From Nocardiopsis alborubida (GTDB taxonomy: Bacteria > Actinomycetota > Actinomycetes > Streptosporangiales > Streptosporangiaceae): a DNA stretch of 64,000 nucleotides. Positions 27,077-35,541 of the stretch are shown here, piece by piece. Each line of letters begins with the position of its first letter. Position 1 is the stretch's first letter. The DNA lies in NCBI RefSeq assembly GCF_012396365.1, contig NZ_JAAXPG010000026.1, positions 1-64,000 of the forward strand, in the 5' to 3' direction. The notes under the pieces were generated by a model. The model worked only from the letters and a program-made list of their open reading frames with translations, was not told the origin of the DNA and did no database searches. The position numbers and the translations under genes were made by a program.

Positions 27077-27844
27077 TCAGCCGGACAGGTGCTCCACCAG
27101 CAGCTCGTTCACCCGGTCCGCGCGCTCGACCCCGAGCAGGTGCGCGGCGCCGGAGACCACCTCGAACCGGGCGTCGGGGATCCCGTCCGCCAGCCTTCGG
27201 CCGTGGCCGGGCGGCAGCATCGGGTCGTGGGCGGCCGACGCCACCAGGGTCGGCACACGCACGGAGGCCACCAGGTGGCGCTGGTCCATCCCGGCCACCG
27301 CGTCGCACACCGCGGCGAAGCCCTCCGGATCGAGCCCGCCGAACTCCTCGGCCAGCCGGGCCACGACCCGCGGCCGCCCCTCGCCCATGTCCGGGGTGAA
27401 CCAGGGCCGCACCACGTCCGCGGCCACCGAGTCCAGACCCGACGAGCGCACCCGCGAGGCGAGGAGGTCCCACCGGTGCGTCCGCGGGGTGCGGGGCGCC
27501 GCGGCCAGCAGCGCGAGGCGTTCCAGGGTGCGCGGCGAGTTGGCCGCGATCCACACCAGGAGCGCCCCGCCGAGTCCGGCACCGACCGCGTGGACCCGGG
27601 TCAGGCCCTGGGACTCCAGGACCCCGAGCAGGTCCAGGGCGAGTTCCTCGACGGTGTAGGGGCCAGCCGGGGCCGGGGAGGAGCCGTGCCCCCGGTGGTT
27701 GACCCGCAGGACCCTGTGGTCGCGGGTGAGTTCGGGCAGCTGCGGTTCCCAGACCGACATCGTGGTGCCGAAGGGCGGCACGAGCAGCACGACGGGCGCG
27801 TGCCGGGGTCCGTCGAACCGGTACTGGAGCGGAATCAAGGTCAT
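27077..27844 (-). CDS. Alpha/beta-hydrolase lacking the nucleophile serine
   Basis: The 255-residue protein is a standard alpha/beta-hydrolase similar in layout to 3-oxoadipate enol-lactonase (PcaD): oxyanion segment LVPPFGTTMSVWEP, NHRGHGSSPAP, acid Asp in ASAAHDPMLPPGHG and His in GAAHLLGVE. The nucleophile elbow reads G88-A-G90-L-G92, so Gly replaces the expected Ser of G-x-S-x-G. The codons are clear in the DNA. The acid and His are retained. It may be a pseudoenzyme, a binding protein, or use a different mechanism. Confidence 0.85.
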   Translation of the reverse strand: MTLIPLQYRFDGPRHAPVVLLVPPFGTTMSVWEPQLPELTRDHRVLRVNHRGHGSSPAPAGPYTVEELALDLLGVLESQGLTRVHAVGAGLGGALLVWIAANSPRTLERLALLAAAPRTPRTHRWDLLASRVRSSGLDSVAADVVRPWFTPDMGEGRPRVVARLAEEFGGLDPEGFAAVCDAVAGMDQRHLVASVRVPTLVASAAHDPMLPPGHGRRLADGIPDARFEVVSGAAHLLGVERADRVNELLVEHLSG

Positions 27845-28002
27845 GGAACCCTCCGAGTCGCCAGAACGCCAGGCTATCGGCAGAGCCCTGTTCGGTACCG
27901 CACCCTTTCTCCCGTTCTCAGTCCAGTGGAGGACGGTAACTGACCGCCACGGTTCCTAGAGTCCTCGTGTACCGAGTCGGGCAGGGCGAGAAAGCGGTGG
28001 TC

Positions 28003-28539
28003 ATGATGGTCACAACGACGACGAGCACGGTGGACGCGGAGCGCGCGAGCCTCCTGCGGTTCCTGGAGGACCAGCGCGACTTCCTGCGTCTCACGGTCAA
28101 GGACCTGGACGACGAACAGGCCGCGCGGCGCACCACGGTGAGCGAACTGACCCTCGGCGGGCTGGTCAAGCACGTGACCCAGGCCGAGCGCAACTGGATC
28201 CGGTTCGCCCGTGAGGGTTTGACGGGCGACACCCAGATGGACTACGAGGACCCCGCCACCTGGCAGGAGCACGCCGACGGCTTCCGGCTGATGGAGGGCG
28301 AGACCCTCGACAGCGTCCTGGCGGACTACGCGCTGACCGCGCGGGAGACCGAGGAGTTCGTCAACGGCCTGCCGGACCTGGAGGTCAGCCACCGGCTCCC
28401 GGACGCGCCGTGGTTCGACGAGGGCGCCTCCTGGTCCGCCCGCGACGTGCTGCTGCACGTCATCCGCGAGACCGCGCAGCACTGCGGGCACGCCGACATC
28501 CTGCGCGAGGCCCTGGACGGCCAGAAGAGCATGGGCTGA
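28003..28539 (+). CDS. DinB-family (DUF664) putative thiol transferase
   Basis: The 178-residue protein is a DinB four-helix bundle. The metal-ligand His pattern is visible: LVKHVTQAERNW and, later, HVIRETAQHCGHADILREALDG. Actinobacterial members include mycothiol-dependent transferases. The ATG at 28003 is preferred because the longer frame adds no homologous sequence. It is followed by a long, hairpin-rich gap. Confidence 0.88.
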   Translation: MMVTTTTSTVDAERASLLRFLEDQRDFLRLTVKDLDDEQAARRTTVSELTLGGLVKHVTQAERNWIRFAREGLTGDTQMDYEDPATWQEHADGFRLMEGETLDSVLADYALTARETEEFVNGLPDLEVSHRLPDAPWFDEGASWSARDVLLHVIRETAQHCGHADILREALDGQKSMG

Positions 28540-28984
28540 CACGACAACGGCTTCGCGACGGCCGCGCGCCACCTCACCGATCTGAGGGGGCGCCGGATCC
28601 AGGACACCCCCTGAGAGAACTTCCAGGAACGGTGGGAAAACGACGGAGGCGCCCCCACTGAACTGTGGGAACGCCCCGCCGAAAAGGTGGCGAGGGTCGC
28701 TTCCGCATCCCCCCTCAAAGTACGGAAGCGACCCTCGCGCTGGGAAACGGCCAGCGACTCCTCCCCCCTGGAGTCGCGGCCTTGAAGGCCTGCCGCGGAA
28801 TCGACCCCGTCGTTCCGCGTTGATGGAGACACTACCCACCACACCCTCGAAGAACAACCCTCAGTCACGGGAAACTACTTAAAGTGATCGTCATTCCTCG
28901 GCAGACAACGGGCCAAGCGCGTGTGGGCGAGCGTCAAACCGGGGTCATGGCGGGGCGCTCGGGGACCGCGCTTAGCCTGGTCTG
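28540..28984 (+). other. Gene-free, hairpin-rich region (candidate structured RNA)
   Basis: No coding frame is convincing in these 445 bases. In order there are: a long-range pair GGGGGCGCC (28586-28594) with GGCGCCCCC (28648-28656); CCCAC/GTGGG (28654-28669); a perfect 16-bp stem 28690-28705/28723-28738; CGCTGG/CCAGCG (28737-28756); GCGACTCC/GGAGTCGC (28754-28777), which competes with the previous stem; GGCCTT-G-AAGGCC (28778-28790); and CGCGGAA/TTCCGCG (28796-28821). A/T-rich sequence follows at ~28830-28900. Confidence 0.5.
28690..28738. terminator. 16-bp perfect stem-loop
   Basis: GCGAGGGTCGCTTCCG pairs perfectly with its complement around a 17-nt C-rich loop. There is no T-tract. It may be a terminator for the DinB gene or part of a structured RNA. 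Confidence 0.45.
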
Positions 28985-29743
28985 GTGAGATCACCGCTCC
29001 TCAGCCCACGGTGGCTCGGCATCCACCTGCTCGCCGTGCTGGTCGGCGCCGTCTGCGTCGCCGGCACCGCCTGGCAGTTCGTCCGCGCCTTCGAACCCGA
29101 CCGCGAGGTCATCACCAACCCGGTCGAGGACCTGGCCGGCGCCGTGCCCGTCTCGGACCTGCTCGAACCGGGCCAGTACATGCACCCGGACTCCTTCGCC
29201 AACAGCGCGGTGGAGGCCAGCGGCAGCTACGACGCCGACGCCCAGCTGCTGGTGCCGCGCGTCGTGGACGGCGTCCGCGGCTACGACGTCATCGTGCCCC
29301 TGGTCACCGACGACGGCGCCGCCGTCACCGTCAACCGGGGCTGGGCCGAGGAGGGCCAGGACATCCCGCCGGTGCCGGGGGGCGAGGTCACCGTCACCGG
29401 CTGGCTGCTGCCTCCGGTGGGCGCCGAGGGGGTCGTGCCGGTCGACGTCTCCGAGGGCCAGGTCGAGCGCATCGCCACGTCCGTGCTCGTCAACGAGTGG
29501 GACCACCCGCTCTACGAGGGCTACGTCACCCTGCCCGAGGCGGACCCGGCCACCGCCTCGCTCGTCCCGGCGCCGCCGCCCGAGCCGCCCACCGGGTTCA
29601 CCGTCAACTGGCGCAGCCTCAGCTACACCGTGCAGTGGGCGATGTTCGGCGTCTCCGCCGTGGTCTTCTGGATCCTGCTGATGCGCCGGGAGCTGCGCGA
29701 GGGCGGCTCCCGGGAGGATCAGCCCGCGGTCGCGGGCTCCTGA
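28985..29743 (+). CDS. SURF1-family cytochrome oxidase assembly protein
   Basis: The 252-residue protein has the SURF1 two-span layout: an N-terminal span (WLGIHLLAVLVGAVCVAGTAW), a large extracytoplasmic loop with VPLVTDDGAAVTVNRGW and VTGWLLPP, and a C-terminal span (VQWAMFGVSAVVFWILLM) preceded by the FTVNWRSLSYTVQW motif. SURF1 helps assemble aa3-type cytochrome c oxidase, probably in haem a handling. The start is GTG. Its 3' end overlaps the convergent DUF3817 gene by 25 bp. Confidence 0.92.
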   Translation: MRSPLLSPRWLGIHLLAVLVGAVCVAGTAWQFVRAFEPDREVITNPVEDLAGAVPVSDLLEPGQYMHPDSFANSAVEASGSYDADAQLLVPRVVDGVRGYDVIVPLVTDDGAAVTVNRGWAEEGQDIPPVPGGEVTVTGWLLPPVGAEGVVPVDVSEGQVERIATSVLVNEWDHPLYEGYVTLPEADPATASLVPAPPPEPPTGFTVNWRSLSYTVQWAMFGVSAVVFWILLMRRELREGGSREDQPAVAGS

Positions 29744-30126
29744 GCCCGTCCGGACTCGCGGTCCCTGGCCTGCTCCGAGCGGACGATCCGGTGCTCGACC
29801 ACGAAGCCGAGCACGGGGATGGTGCCCGCGAGCGCCACGCCCAGGGTGCGGGAGGCGCTCCAGCGGCGGTCCAGGGCCACCCACAGGACCACGAAGACGT
29901 AGGCCATGTAGACGTAACCGTGCGGCATCGCGATGTAGAGCATGAGCGGCGACTCGGGGCCGAACCAGTGCTCCAGGCCCTGCGGCGCGGCCACCAGGGA
30001 GAACCGGGCGGTCTCCCCGACCAGGTACTTGGCGGGCATGGCCACGAAGGTCAGGCCCAGCAGGAAGACTCCGGTCACGTACGCGAGCACCCGGTACAAC
30101 GCGAACGACACGCGCCTCTTGTCCAC
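29719..30126 (-). CDS. DUF3817 membrane protein
   Basis: The 135-residue protein matches DUF3817: ALYRVLAYVTGVFLLGL, an HGYVYMAYVFVVLWVALDRRW segment and FVVEHRIVRSEQ near the C-terminus. It has three to four membrane spans. DUF3817 proteins often sit next to haem- or cytochrome oxidase-related genes in actinobacteria, which fits SURF1 next door. Molecular function is unknown. Confidence 0.85.
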   Translation of the reverse strand: MDKRRVSFALYRVLAYVTGVFLLGLTFVAMPAKYLVGETARFSLVAAPQGLEHWFGPESPLMLYIAMPHGYVYMAYVFVVLWVALDRRWSASRTLGVALAGTIPVLGFVVEHRIVRSEQARDRESGRAQEPATAG

Positions 30127-30266
30127 GGCTGATCCCCCTCAGACGACTGCGTCCCCGCTCCGGAAGGCAGGTCCACGGGCGGGCGAAAATCAGCCTAAAC
30201 GCTGTCCGGTACCCCGGGCGCCCGGGGTACCCGGGGCCGGACGATCTCACATCACCGCAGGTCGGA

Positions 30267-31796
30267 TCACCTGCCCGAGACGCGGTCCGGGCTGCTCCAC
30301 CGGCCGTCGGACTCGGTGGTCCACGCCTTGGGGATCATGCGCAGCGCGAGGTAGGCGTCCACGATCCGGATCGGGAAGAAGAGCAGTCCGTAGACCAGGT
30401 AGGACGGCCGCCGCCGGATCGCCGCCATCAGGCAGGTGAGCATGTAGTCCGGGATGAACAGGCCGATGGCGATCGCCAGCAGCGGCAGGAAGGCCGTCAC
30501 CGCCGTGAACGCCTCCCCGGCGAACGGCAGGCTCAGGAAGAACTCTCCGCCCAGCGTCCCCGCGAGGACGAACAGGCCGACCACGGTGGTGGCCAGCAGC
30601 ACGGCGGAGACCAGGACGACCTCCAGGATGTACAGCGCCAGGCAGGCCCAGAACAGGCTCGGCCACACCCGGTGGCGCCGGACCGTCTGCCAGAAGCCCA
30701 GCGTCCACCTGGTGACCTGCTTGTAGTAGTCCCGGAAGGTGAACGGGTCCTGGCTGTAGGCCTTGGTGTCGGGGTTCATCGAGACCCGGCCGAGGCGCTT
30801 GTGGTGCACCTCGAAGGTCATGTTGAAGTCCTCGATCACCAGCCCCTTGGGGTTGACCTCGATCTCCCTGAGCGCCTCGCTGCGGTAGACGCTGGCGAAG
30901 CCCGGCACGATGAAGGCCGTGTTGGCGTGCCGCCAGGTCTGCCCGAAGCGCATGAGGTACTGGAGCATGAAGTACAGGCGGTCCCGGTAGGCCGAGATCG
31001 TCCGGCCGACGAAGCCGCGCTCCTTGGGCTTCCACTCCGAGACGACGAAGCCCGCGACCGCCGCCACGGACGGGTCGGCCAGCTGCCTCCGGGCACCCTC
31101 CACGTACCCCGGGTCGAGTTCGGTGTCGGCGTCCAGGATGAGGACGCCGTCGTAGTTGTCGGTCAGCGAGAACTCCTCGATGACCGCCTCGATGGCCCCG
31201 GCCTTGCCGCGGTTGGTGAGGAGTTCGAGGACGTTCACGCCGGTCTTGGCCGCGATCTGCGCGGTGGAGTCCCTCGACGAGTCCGAGACCACGTAGATGT
31301 CCCAGCGGTCGAACAGCCCCATAGCGGAGGCGATGGCCCCGCCGATGACGGGTTCCTCGTTGTGCGCCGGGATGATGACGGCCAGGGACGCGCCCTCCTG
31401 CCCGGAATCCGGCGCCCGGGCCGCGGCGACCGCCGAGGCGCCCTCCCCCGCGGCGTCGCCGCCCCGCTCGGCGAGGGCGGTACCGCCGCCGGGGCCGCCC
31501 GCGCCCACCAGGACGCGCTCGCGCGCCCTCCCCCCGACGGCGCCGCGGCGCCCCGTCCGGGGCGACCGGAGCACGGCGCGCACCGAGTCCTCACCCAGGC
31601 GCACGAGTCCGACGGCGGTCCACAGCAGCAGGTTGGCGCCGAAGGCCAACCACAGGAACGCGTAACCCAGGGCGCCGAGACCGGAGGCCTCGGCCATGTC
31701 CGTCGCGTAGCCGAACCAGTAGACAAAGAGTGCCGCGGCCAGGGCGAGGGCGATGAGCCCGATCAGCAGGCCGCCTATGAAACGTGCGATACGCAC
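30267..31796 (-). CDS. Processive family 2 glycosyltransferase
   Basis: The 509-residue protein has two N-terminal spans, a cytoplasmic catalytic domain and four to five C-terminal spans. Processive GT2 motifs are all present: VIIPAHNEEPV, LILDADTELDPGYV (DxD), IEDFNMTFEVH (acceptor ED) and QVTRWTLGFW (QxxRW), as in cellulose, chitin or poly-GlcNAc synthases. A linker (~95-140) is low-complexity Gly/Ala/Arg. The GTG start is chosen because the frame upstream is not conserved-looking; a TTG at 31847 is possible. It is divergent from a WbqC/PIG-L/epimerase gene set, which suggests a shared extracellular or cell-wall glycan. Confidence 0.88.
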   Translation of the reverse strand: MRIARFIGGLLIGLIALALAAALFVYWFGYATDMAEASGLGALGYAFLWLAFGANLLLWTAVGLVRLGEDSVRAVLRSPRTGRRGAVGGRARERVLVGAGGPGGGTALAERGGDAAGEGASAVAAARAPDSGQEGASLAVIIPAHNEEPVIGGAIASAMGLFDRWDIYVVSDSSRDSTAQIAAKTGVNVLELLTNRGKAGAIEAVIEEFSLTDNYDGVLILDADTELDPGYVEGARRQLADPSVAAVAGFVVSEWKPKERGFVGRTISAYRDRLYFMLQYLMRFGQTWRHANTAFIVPGFASVYRSEALREIEVNPKGLVIEDFNMTFEVHHKRLGRVSMNPDTKAYSQDPFTFRDYYKQVTRWTLGFWQTVRRHRVWPSLFWACLALYILEVVLVSAVLLATTVVGLFVLAGTLGGEFFLSLPFAGEAFTAVTAFLPLLAIAIGLFIPDYMLTCLMAAIRRRPSYLVYGLLFFPIRIVDAYLALRMIPKAWTTESDGRWSSPDRVSGR

Positions 31797-32057
31797 AGCG
31801 CTAGGACCCTCCGAAGTTCTCGGTTTCGGACCGACATTAACCCGCAAAGTCGGTGTTAGCTTGACGCCCTACGACACCGAGAGGTTCACCCGGGTTCGCG
31901 TCCTATGTAGGCCACGCAAATCGTATACACGGGCTTGCGGAAGATGGTAACCATAAGAGGATATTTGTGAGCTGTAGCTACGGCTCGTCTGTGGTTTGTC
32001 CAACATTGCCCAGATCCTGGGAAAACCTGCGGAAAGTGACCAGCGGAGAGAAGGAGA
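31797..32057. promoter_or_regulatory. A/T-richer divergent promoter region of the glycan locus
   Basis: The region is clearly less G/C-rich than its neighbours. It holds an odd-length palindrome ATGGT-A-ACCAT (31943-31953) and short dyads such as GAGC...GCTC (31969-31986). Both flanking genes start outward from it. A low-G/C divergent promoter is often a regulated or acquired region. Confidence 0.45.
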
Positions 32058-32876
32058 ATGCTCGGAGTGATCGGCGTTCCGTCCTCATCCTCATCCGGTT
32101 CCACTCGAATCCCACAGGCCACCGGCCCCAGGGGTCGCTTCGCTATGAGCAGCCAGGACAAGGCGGTCCACACCGTGGCGCTGCACCAGCCGCACTACCT
32201 GCCATGGCTGGGACTTTTGGACAAAATTGACCGTTGCGACCGTTTCGTCATCCTCGACAACGTCCAGTTCGAGCGCCGCGGTTGGCAGAACCGCAACTAC
32301 GTCGCAGGAGGCGCAAAACCCGTCCTGCTCACCGTTCCGGTCGTCCAGGGCAGCCGACACGACCGCATACGGGACAAGATTGTTGACAACAGCCAGAATT
32401 GGAAGCTCAGGCACTACAAGGCACTCTCGGAACACTGCTACCGCAAGGCGCCCTACTGGAGGGATTACCGCGACGAGATCGCCCACCTGTACGAAGAGGA
32501 GTGGGACGGCCTCGCGGACCTGTGCATAGCGACCACGCGCATGCTGATGCGGTGGTTCGGGATCGACACGCCGTTGCTGCTGGCCAGCGAGATCGGGGAC
32601 TTCCCCGGGCGCAAGAGCGAACTCCTCGCCCAGATCTGCACCAGGGTGGGAGCGCACACCATGCTCTCGGGCGACGGCGCCCGGGACTACCTGGAGCCCG
32701 AGACCCTGCGCCGCTACGGGATCGACGTCCGGTGGCAGGACTTCCGCCACCCGGTCTACCCGCAGCACGGGCGCGACCCGGCCGACTTCGTCCCCCGTCT
32801 GTCGGCGATCGACCTTCTCCTCAACACCGGCCCGGAGGCACTGCACGTGCTCAGGCAGGCGAGAACCCAGAGCTGA
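32058..32876 (+). CDS. WbqC-family protein
   Basis: The 272-residue protein carries WbqC-family signatures: VALHQPHYLPWLGLLDKIDRCD, FVILDNVQFERRGWQNRNYV, LTVPVVQG, and SGDGARDYLEP near the C-terminus. WbqC proteins occur in O-antigen and sugar-modification clusters; some are linked to acylated or formylated amino sugars, but the reaction is not firmly established. The start is uncertain: AGAAGGAGA directly precedes the ATG at 32058 and is better spaced for the in-frame GTG at 32067; an ATG at 32145 begins just before the conserved domain. It heads a set continuing with the PIG-L deacetylase. Confidence 0.85.
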   Translation: MLGVIGVPSSSSSGSTRIPQATGPRGRFAMSSQDKAVHTVALHQPHYLPWLGLLDKIDRCDRFVILDNVQFERRGWQNRNYVAGGAKPVLLTVPVVQGSRHDRIRDKIVDNSQNWKLRHYKALSEHCYRKAPYWRDYRDEIAHLYEEEWDGLADLCIATTRMLMRWFGIDTPLLLASEIGDFPGRKSELLAQICTRVGAHTMLSGDGARDYLEPETLRRYGIDVRWQDFRHPVYPQHGRDPADFVPRLSAIDLLLNTGPEALHVLRQARTQS

Positions 32877-32972
32877 CCCGAACGAGGGTCCACCACAGCG
32901 CCGCGCCACCGGGCGCGGCGTCGCTCCCCGGGAAAAACCCGATCGCTCTCTAGGCAAAGGACGGAAAACAGT

Positions 32973-33686
32973 ATGACGACGGACTGGTCCCAGGAACGCA
33001 TCCTGGTCTTCGCGCCCCATCCCGACGACGAGACGCTCGGCTGCGGCGGCCTCATGAGCAAGGCCAAGGCGGCCGGCGCCGAGGTGTTCGTCCAGTTCCT
33101 CACCGTCGGGGACACGGCCGACATGTCTCCCAAGGGCTTCTCCACCGCGGAGGAGCGCTACGCGGAGATCAAGAAGGTCGCCGACCACTTCCGCTGGGAC
33201 GACTGGCACATGGCGCTGCCCGGCGACCAGTACCACCTGAGGCTCGACTCCGTCGCCCGGGTGGACCTCGCCCAGCTGATCGAGCGCGAGAGCCCATTGT
33301 CCATCGAGCGGCTCCGCCCGACCGTGGTGCTCGGACCGCACCACTCCAGCTACAACCAGGACCACCGGGCCGTGGCCGAGGCGGTGCACACCGCGCTGCG
33401 TCCGTCCAACACCGCGCTGCGCCACCACCCGCACCTGGCGCTGGCCTACGAGGAGGCCGCCGACCACTGGCGCTCGGAGCCGCTGTGCCCGCCCAACCTC
33501 ATCGTGGAACTGGACGAGGTGCAGGTGGTCGACAAGCTCCACGGCATGCAGCTGTACGGGTCCCAGTCCCACCAGCACCCGCACACGCGCTCCGAGCCGA
33601 CCCTGCGCAGCCTCGCCGTCCTGCGGGGCATGCAGGCGGGCGTGGCTCTCGGCGAGGGGTTCCACGTGCTGCGCTTCCTGGCCTGA
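32973..33686 (+). CDS. PIG-L family LmbE-type deacetylase
   Basis: The 237-residue protein has the zinc-binding motif P-H-P-D-D-E in VFAPHPDDETLGCGG and the second metal motif NQDHRAVAEAV, with a C-terminal SQSHQHP. PIG-L/LmbE enzymes remove N-acetyl groups from GlcNAc-type sugars (MshB, BshB and others). Because it lies between WbqC and a sugar epimerase, a free or activated amino sugar is the likely substrate, rather than mycothiol precursor. GGACGGAAAA precedes the ATG. Confidence 0.9.
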   Translation: MTTDWSQERILVFAPHPDDETLGCGGLMSKAKAAGAEVFVQFLTVGDTADMSPKGFSTAEERYAEIKKVADHFRWDDWHMALPGDQYHLRLDSVARVDLAQLIERESPLSIERLRPTVVLGPHHSSYNQDHRAVAEAVHTALRPSNTALRHHPHLALAYEEAADHWRSEPLCPPNLIVELDEVQVVDKLHGMQLYGSQSHQHPHTRSEPTLRSLAVLRGMQAGVALGEGFHVLRFLA

Positions 33687-33700
33687 GCGCTCCCGGACCC

Positions 33701-33757
33701 GCGGTCGGCGCGTCCGCGCGCGCAGCGCCTCGCCGTGCGCGCGGACGCGCCGACCGC
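33701..33757 (+). other. 21-bp perfect inverted repeat between the PIG-L and epimerase genes
   Basis: Bases 33701-33721 pair perfectly with 33737-33757 around a 15-nt loop. The stem is almost pure G/C. It begins 14 nt after the PIG-L stop, so it may terminate or process the transcript. No T-tract follows. Confidence 0.7.
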
Positions 33758-33818
33758 GCACACAAGCCGTTTCCAGTCAAGAAGCAGCGAGAGAGAACAC
33801 CTAAGTGGAGGGGAAACC

Positions 33819-34802
33819 ATGAAGGCTGTAGTCACCGGAGGAGCCGGTTTCATCGGCTCGCACCTGTGCGATCACCTGATCGCCCAGGGACACCAGGTCA
33901 CCGTCCTGGACGACCTGTCGACCGGGTCCCTGGCGAATCTGGTCCAGGCGCAGGGCTCGCCCGGGTTCCGGTTCGTGGAGGGGGACGTCCTGGACCGGGA
34001 ACTGGTCGACTCCCTGGTCGCCCCGGCGGACGCCGTGTTCCACCTCGCCGCGGCCGTGGGCGTGTACAACATCGTCGACAACCCGCTGCGCTCCCTGCGG
34101 ATCAACCTGCACGGGACGGAGAACGTGGTGGAGGCGGCCGTGGCGCACCGCGTGCCCTACATGGTCGCGTCGACCAGCGAGGTCTACGGCAAGAACGACG
34201 CCGACGGGCTCAAGGAGAGCGACGACCGCGTCTACGGCCCGGCCACCAAGAGCCGCTGGTCCTACGCCGCGGCGAAGGGGCTGGACGAGCTCGTCGCCTA
34301 CGTGCACGGCGTCGAGTCGGGCGTGCCGTGCGTCATCACCCGCTTCTTCAACGTGGTCGGCCCCCGCCAGACGGGCCGGTACGGGATGGTCGTCCCGCGC
34401 TTCGTCGACCAGGCGATGGCGGACGAGCCCATCACCGTGTACGGGACGGGGACGCAGCGCCGCTGCTTCGGCTCGGTGTTCGACGTGGTGCCCGCGCTCC
34501 TGCGGCTCATGGACACCCCCGAGGCCTACAACCAGGCCGTCAACCTCGGCGGGCACGAGGAGGTCTCCATCAAGGGCCTGGCCGACCGGGTCGTGGAGCT
34601 GACGGGTTCCAGGAGCGCGGTCACCTACGTCGACTACGAGGAGGCCTACGGCGAGGGCTACGAGGACATGCAGCGCCGCTATCCGGACACCTCGCTGGCC
34701 GCGCGGCTGATCGGGTACCGCCCCGAGCGCGACCTCAACGACATCATTCGGTCGATCATGGCGCACCGCCGCGCGGTCGGCTCCGTGCCGCAGCCGGCGT
34801 AA
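33819..34802 (+). CDS. NAD-dependent sugar epimerase/dehydratase (extended SDR)
   Basis: The 327-residue protein begins MKAVVTGGAGFIGSHLCDHL with the NAD site GxxGxxG, followed by LDDLSTGS, VFHLAAAVGV, the catalytic STSEVYG, and Y-A-A-A-K in RWSYAAAKG. ITRFFNVVGPRQ and ITVYGTGTQRR are typical of UDP-glucose 4-epimerase/dTDP-sugar dehydratase relatives. It should change a nucleotide sugar used by the neighbouring transferase; the exact sugar is not readable. Strong GGAGGGG lies just upstream of the ATG. Confidence 0.9.
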   Translation: MKAVVTGGAGFIGSHLCDHLIAQGHQVTVLDDLSTGSLANLVQAQGSPGFRFVEGDVLDRELVDSLVAPADAVFHLAAAVGVYNIVDNPLRSLRINLHGTENVVEAAVAHRVPYMVASTSEVYGKNDADGLKESDDRVYGPATKSRWSYAAAKGLDELVAYVHGVESGVPCVITRFFNVVGPRQTGRYGMVVPRFVDQAMADEPITVYGTGTQRRCFGSVFDVVPALLRLMDTPEAYNQAVNLGGHEEVSIKGLADRVVELTGSRSAVTYVDYEEAYGEGYEDMQRRYPDTSLAARLIGYRPERDLNDIIRSIMAHRRAVGSVPQPA

Positions 34803-35169
34803 CCGAACCGGAGGGTCCGGTCCGGGGCGCCCTCTCCGCCTCGGCCGACTGACCACGAGACAAGGCGACGAAGGGCCACGGCTCCGGCCCTTCCCCCGAC
34901 GGGGTGGTCGCGCTGTCCCCCGACGGGGCCCGGTGCTCCCCCATGCCCGCACGAGGGCGGTCGGCGCCGGTGGACCACAGGCCCGTCAAGGGCATGGACG
35001 GTCGTGTCCCCCCGGACAGCGCGAACGACGTGGCCGGGCGTCCGGCGAGACACCGCGGTCGGCCGGGTGCACGCGGGCTCCAAGGCACCGCCCATCCCCC
35101 GCCCACCGAGCGTCCGACGGCACCGGGCACCGGGTTTCACGGCACCACGGCACCGGAGCGCCGGGGTCT
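34803..35169. other. Convergent intergenic gap with one weak hairpin
   Basis: No gene is supported in these 367 bases. AAGGGCC-ACGGCTCC-GGCCCTT (34871-34892) followed by a run of C may end the epimerase transcript. Nothing else stands out. Confidence 0.45.
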
Positions 35170-35541
35170 TCAGGGCGCCAGCAGCACCGTCAGCGCCAGG
35201 ACGCAGCTCAGGGCGAGGACGCCCGCGCACAGGAGCACCATCGCCCACGGGCCCGCCACGGACGGCGGAGGCCGCCCGGTCCCCGGAGAGCGCGCACCGT
35301 GCCCGCTGGCCCGCCAACGCAGCCACACGTGCACGGCCAGCACCGCCGCCAGGAGCAGCAGTCCGGCCGTCGCCGCCACGCGCACCCCGACCGGCGCCTC
35401 CGGGAAGGCGTGGTCGCCGGGGGCCAGGGACCCGCGCAGGAACAGCAGCCCCACCACGACCAGCAGGGCGATCGTACGGTGCCAGGCCATCAGGGTGCGC
35501 TCCGGCTGCATGCCGGGGTCGCGTTCGACGGGAGCGGTCAC
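35170..35541 (-). CDS. DUF202 membrane protein (second of pair)
   Basis: The 123-residue protein has the DUF202 N-terminal signature PERTLMAWHRTIALLVVVGLLFLRG and three membrane segments. The GTG start overlaps the stop of the upstream DUF202 gene (GTGA), so translation is coupled. The role of DUF202 proteins is unknown. Confidence 0.85.
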   Translation of the reverse strand: MTAPVERDPGMQPERTLMAWHRTIALLVVVGLLFLRGSLAPGDHAFPEAPVGVRVAATAGLLLLAAVLAVHVWLRWRASGHGARSPGTGRPPPSVAGPWAMVLLCAGVLALSCVLALTVLLAP

